In this document: positions 62,651 to 64,000 of the stretch, one piece after another | Layout of the letters: every line of letters starts with the position of its first letter | Position numbering within the stretch: the stretch's first letter is position 1 | DNA from: Alkaliphilus metalliredigens QYMF | GTDB taxonomy: Bacteria; Bacillota; Clostridia; Peptostreptococcales; Natronincolaceae | Direction: 5' to 3' | NCBI RefSeq assembly: GCF_000016985.1 | Contig: NC_009633.1 | Coordinates: 2,046,001 to 2,110,000 of the forward strand | Length of the DNA: 64,000 bases | Program-made: the position numbers and the translations under genes | The notes under the pieces: generated by a model | The model's database searches: none | What the model was told of the DNA's origin: nothing | What the model saw: only the letters and a program-made list of their open reading frames with translations

Positions 62651-62678
62651 TCTCACTTTTTAAAGTGAGAGTATTATA
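62643..62678 (+). terminator. Long hairpin between acsB and gcvH
   Basis: TATAATACTCTCACTTT pairs with its inverted copy around TTA, a ~16-bp perfect stem. No T run follows on either side, so partial attenuation or RNA protection is more likely than full termination. Confidence 0.6.
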
Positions 62679-62702
62679 TCAATATAAAAGGAGGAGCAAA
62701 TA

Positions 62703-63074
62703 ATGTATCCAGAAAATCTTAAGTATCACAGCCAACATACTTGGGTGAAGGTAGAGGGAGACACAGCCTATATAGGAGTTAGTGAGTATGCTCAAGAACA
62801 ATTAGGTGAAGTATTATTTGTAGAAATGCCAGAGGTAGGCGACGAAATTCAAGCAGGAAAAGAGTTTGGTGTGGTTGAATCTTCAAAAGTAGCTTCTGAT
62901 TTAGTTGCTCCTATATCTGGAGAAGTGTTAGAAATTAATGAAAAGCTAGAGGACGAACCAGAGTATGTCAATGAAGCACCCTATGAAGCCTGGATTATTA
63001 AGATTAAAATAGCAAAGATAGAAGAGCTAGAAGATCTTCTAGGTGCTGAGAACTATCAAGGTGTACTAGCATAG
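62703..63074 (+). CDS. gcvH: Glycine cleavage system H protein
   Basis: A 123-residue lipoyl carrier. HTWVKVEGDTAYIGVSEYAQ opens the domain; the lipoylated Lys is in VVESSKVASDL; APYEAWIIKIK closes it. It is full length. Its placement with lpdA but without gcvT/gcvP in the operon is shared with many Clostridial Wood-Ljungdahl clusters. Confidence 0.95.
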   Translation: MYPENLKYHSQHTWVKVEGDTAYIGVSEYAQEQLGEVLFVEMPEVGDEIQAGKEFGVVESSKVASDLVAPISGEVLEINEKLEDEPEYVNEAPYEAWIIKIKIAKIEELEDLLGAENYQGVLA

Positions 63075-63147
63075 TAGAGACCCTAAGATAAAATGTGGAT
63101 TAGCAATATTTCAAAAGATAAAAAAATAATGGTTGAATAACTTTACT

Positions 63148-63213
63148 CTGCAAGATAGAATGCATATACTAGACTAAATTCTCGACATTAAATAAAAGAA
63201 TTTTATCTTGCAG
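63148..63213 (+). promoter_or_regulatory. Inverted repeat upstream of acsV
   Basis: CTGCAAGATA (63148-63157) and TATCTTGCAG (63204-63213) are perfect inverted copies 46 bp apart, and pairing extends inward weakly (GAAT/ATTT). It could be an RNA stem separating gcvH from acsV or an operator. Confidence 0.5.
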
Positions 63214-63288
63214 AATAACAATACGTGACTATTTGCATCGTACTTCCTCACTTTATCTAGACAGATAGTATTGGAGGGATAAATATTA

Positions 63289-64000
63289 ATGATTAATATA
63301 AGGTTTCAACCCATGGACATAAATATACAGGCAGAGACAGGAGAAAATTTATTAGACATCGCTAGAAGGAGCGAGGTATATATAGATGCCCCTTGCAATG
63401 GCAGTCTAACCTGTGGCAAGTGCAAAGTGAAGGTTATAGAGGGAAAAGTAGATAGCAGTAGTAGCCATCATATTAAAGATATAGAATTAAAGGCAGGATA
63501 TGTGTTAGCCTGTAATACGAAGGTAGTTGAGGATATTATCATTGAAGTACCCTCAGGTCAGTCCTCTGATATGCTCGGCATGAAGATCGAAGACCTGTCA
63601 GGGCCACGGGATCAAGAAATTTTTCGACGGGCAAGAAGTCAAGTCTTGGATAATGACATGAGATTTTCTTCCTATGTGAAGAAAGATTATTTGGAAATAG
63701 AACTACCTACTTTAGATGATAACATTTCTGATTGGGATAGAATAAGAAGATACTTGAGAAACCAATTAGGGTATACTCAAGTATTTTGCAGACTGCCTAT
63801 GTTAAGGAAAATACCAACTCTCATAAGAGAAAGTGACTTTAAAATCACAATTACTCATATTCCTAGAGGACATGGTAGAACAACGATCGTAAATATTGAA
63901 ATGGGAGACACCACCAACAGACTTTATGGTGTGGCATTAGATATTGGCACAACATCTGTTGCTGCATGTCTTGTGGACCTTTATGAAGGTAAGTTACTAG
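63289..64000 (+). CDS. acsV: Corrinoid activation protein (AcsV/RACo-like), partial
   Basis: An open frame that leaves the window after 237 codons. The N-terminal 2Fe-2S ferredoxin domain shows DAPCNGSLTCGKCKVKV and a later LACNT; a linker follows, then the ASKHA ATPase start LYGVALDIGTTSVAACLV. This is the reductive activator that uses ATP to rescue the corrinoid protein when Co(II) forms. ATG 63289 follows TTGGAGGG. Confidence 0.92.
   Translation, partial: MINIRFQPMDINIQAETGENLLDIARRSEVYIDAPCNGSLTCGKCKVKVIEGKVDSSSSHHIKDIELKAGYVLACNTKVVEDIIIEVPSGQSSDMLGMKIEDLSGPRDQEIFRRARSQVLDNDMRFSSYVKKDYLEIELPTLDDNISDWDRIRRYLRNQLGYTQVFCRLPMLRKIPTLIRESDFKITITHIPRGHGRTTIVNIEMGDTTNRLYGVALDIGTTSVAACLVDLYEGKLL

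Noticed and set aside
1-64000. CRISPR arrays, rRNA and tRNA genes
   Set aside because: No regularly spaced repeats, no conserved rRNA segments and no recognisable tRNA cloverleaf were found when reading both strands; a dedicated scan was not possible.

Overview
The window comes from a low-GC, strictly anaerobic Clostridia-type bacterium. The AT-rich sequence, strong AGGAGG ribosome sites, TTG/GTG starts and above all a complete Wood-Ljungdahl (acetyl-CoA pathway) operon in the order known from acetogenic and C. difficile-like Clostridia point that way. An Alkaliphilus/Natronincola-type relative would fit, but the genus is an inference. No rRNA, tRNA or CRISPR array was seen.

Layout. (1) 1-7.6 kb: tail and baseplate module of a contractile-tail (PBSX/XkdN-X-like) prophage, from tail chaperone through tape measure, baseplate hub/spike/wedge/J protein, fibre and XkdX. 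No holin, endolysin, capsid or terminase lies in the window. (2) 7.6-8.9 kb: a tyrosine recombinase gene broken by one extra T in a T8 run. It sits behind a promoter carrying a LexA-type box, a divergent antisense small RNA unit and a hairpin that buries the ribosome site. (3) 9-13.6 kb: an SGNH lipoprotein, an AlgI/MBOAT acyltransferase and a truncated DHHW gene, then a CwlD-like amidase and an FMN reductase. (4) 14-17.9 kb: a secreted cupin, a glycyl radical enzyme and its activase. (5) 18-21.5 kb: a TM2-like membrane protein, a lipoprotein, gene debris and an NYN/OST-HTH protein with a structured leader. (6) 21.7-29.4 kb: a two-component system facing a DUF4353 lipoprotein, a CotH/LRR protein, and a VTC polyphosphate-polymerase-like protein with a DUF4956 membrane protein. 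Three promoters here share one TTAAGG-N5-TTAAGG operator geometry, so this looks like one regulon.

(7) 29.8-36.7 kb: an LRR protein, a GNAT acetyltransferase, an ABC-exporter fossil, and an ECF sigma / anti-sigma-like / ABC transporter operon with two paralogous permeases. (8) 36.7-42.8 kb: a nickel/peptide-type ABC importer with a methyltransferase, behind a structured leader. (9) 43-46 kb: a cysteine-desulfurase-family enzyme, an Fe-S protein, an ArsR regulator and a small cysteine protein, followed by about 1 kb of non-coding or decayed DNA.

(10) 47-64 kb: the Wood-Ljungdahl operon cooS-cooC-fhs-fchA-folD-metV-metF-lpdA-cooC2-acsD-acsC-acsE-acsB-gcvH-acsV (last gene cut by the window edge). 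Fhs, FchA, FolD and MetV/MetF carry formate to methyl-THF. AcsE moves the methyl to the corrinoid protein AcsCD, which AcsV reactivates. CooS makes CO, and AcsB joins CO, methyl and CoA into acetyl-CoA. LpdA and GcvH add glycine-cleavage parts. Large stem-loops between several cistrons probably adjust relative expression.

All assignments are from reading the sequence. No database search was run.
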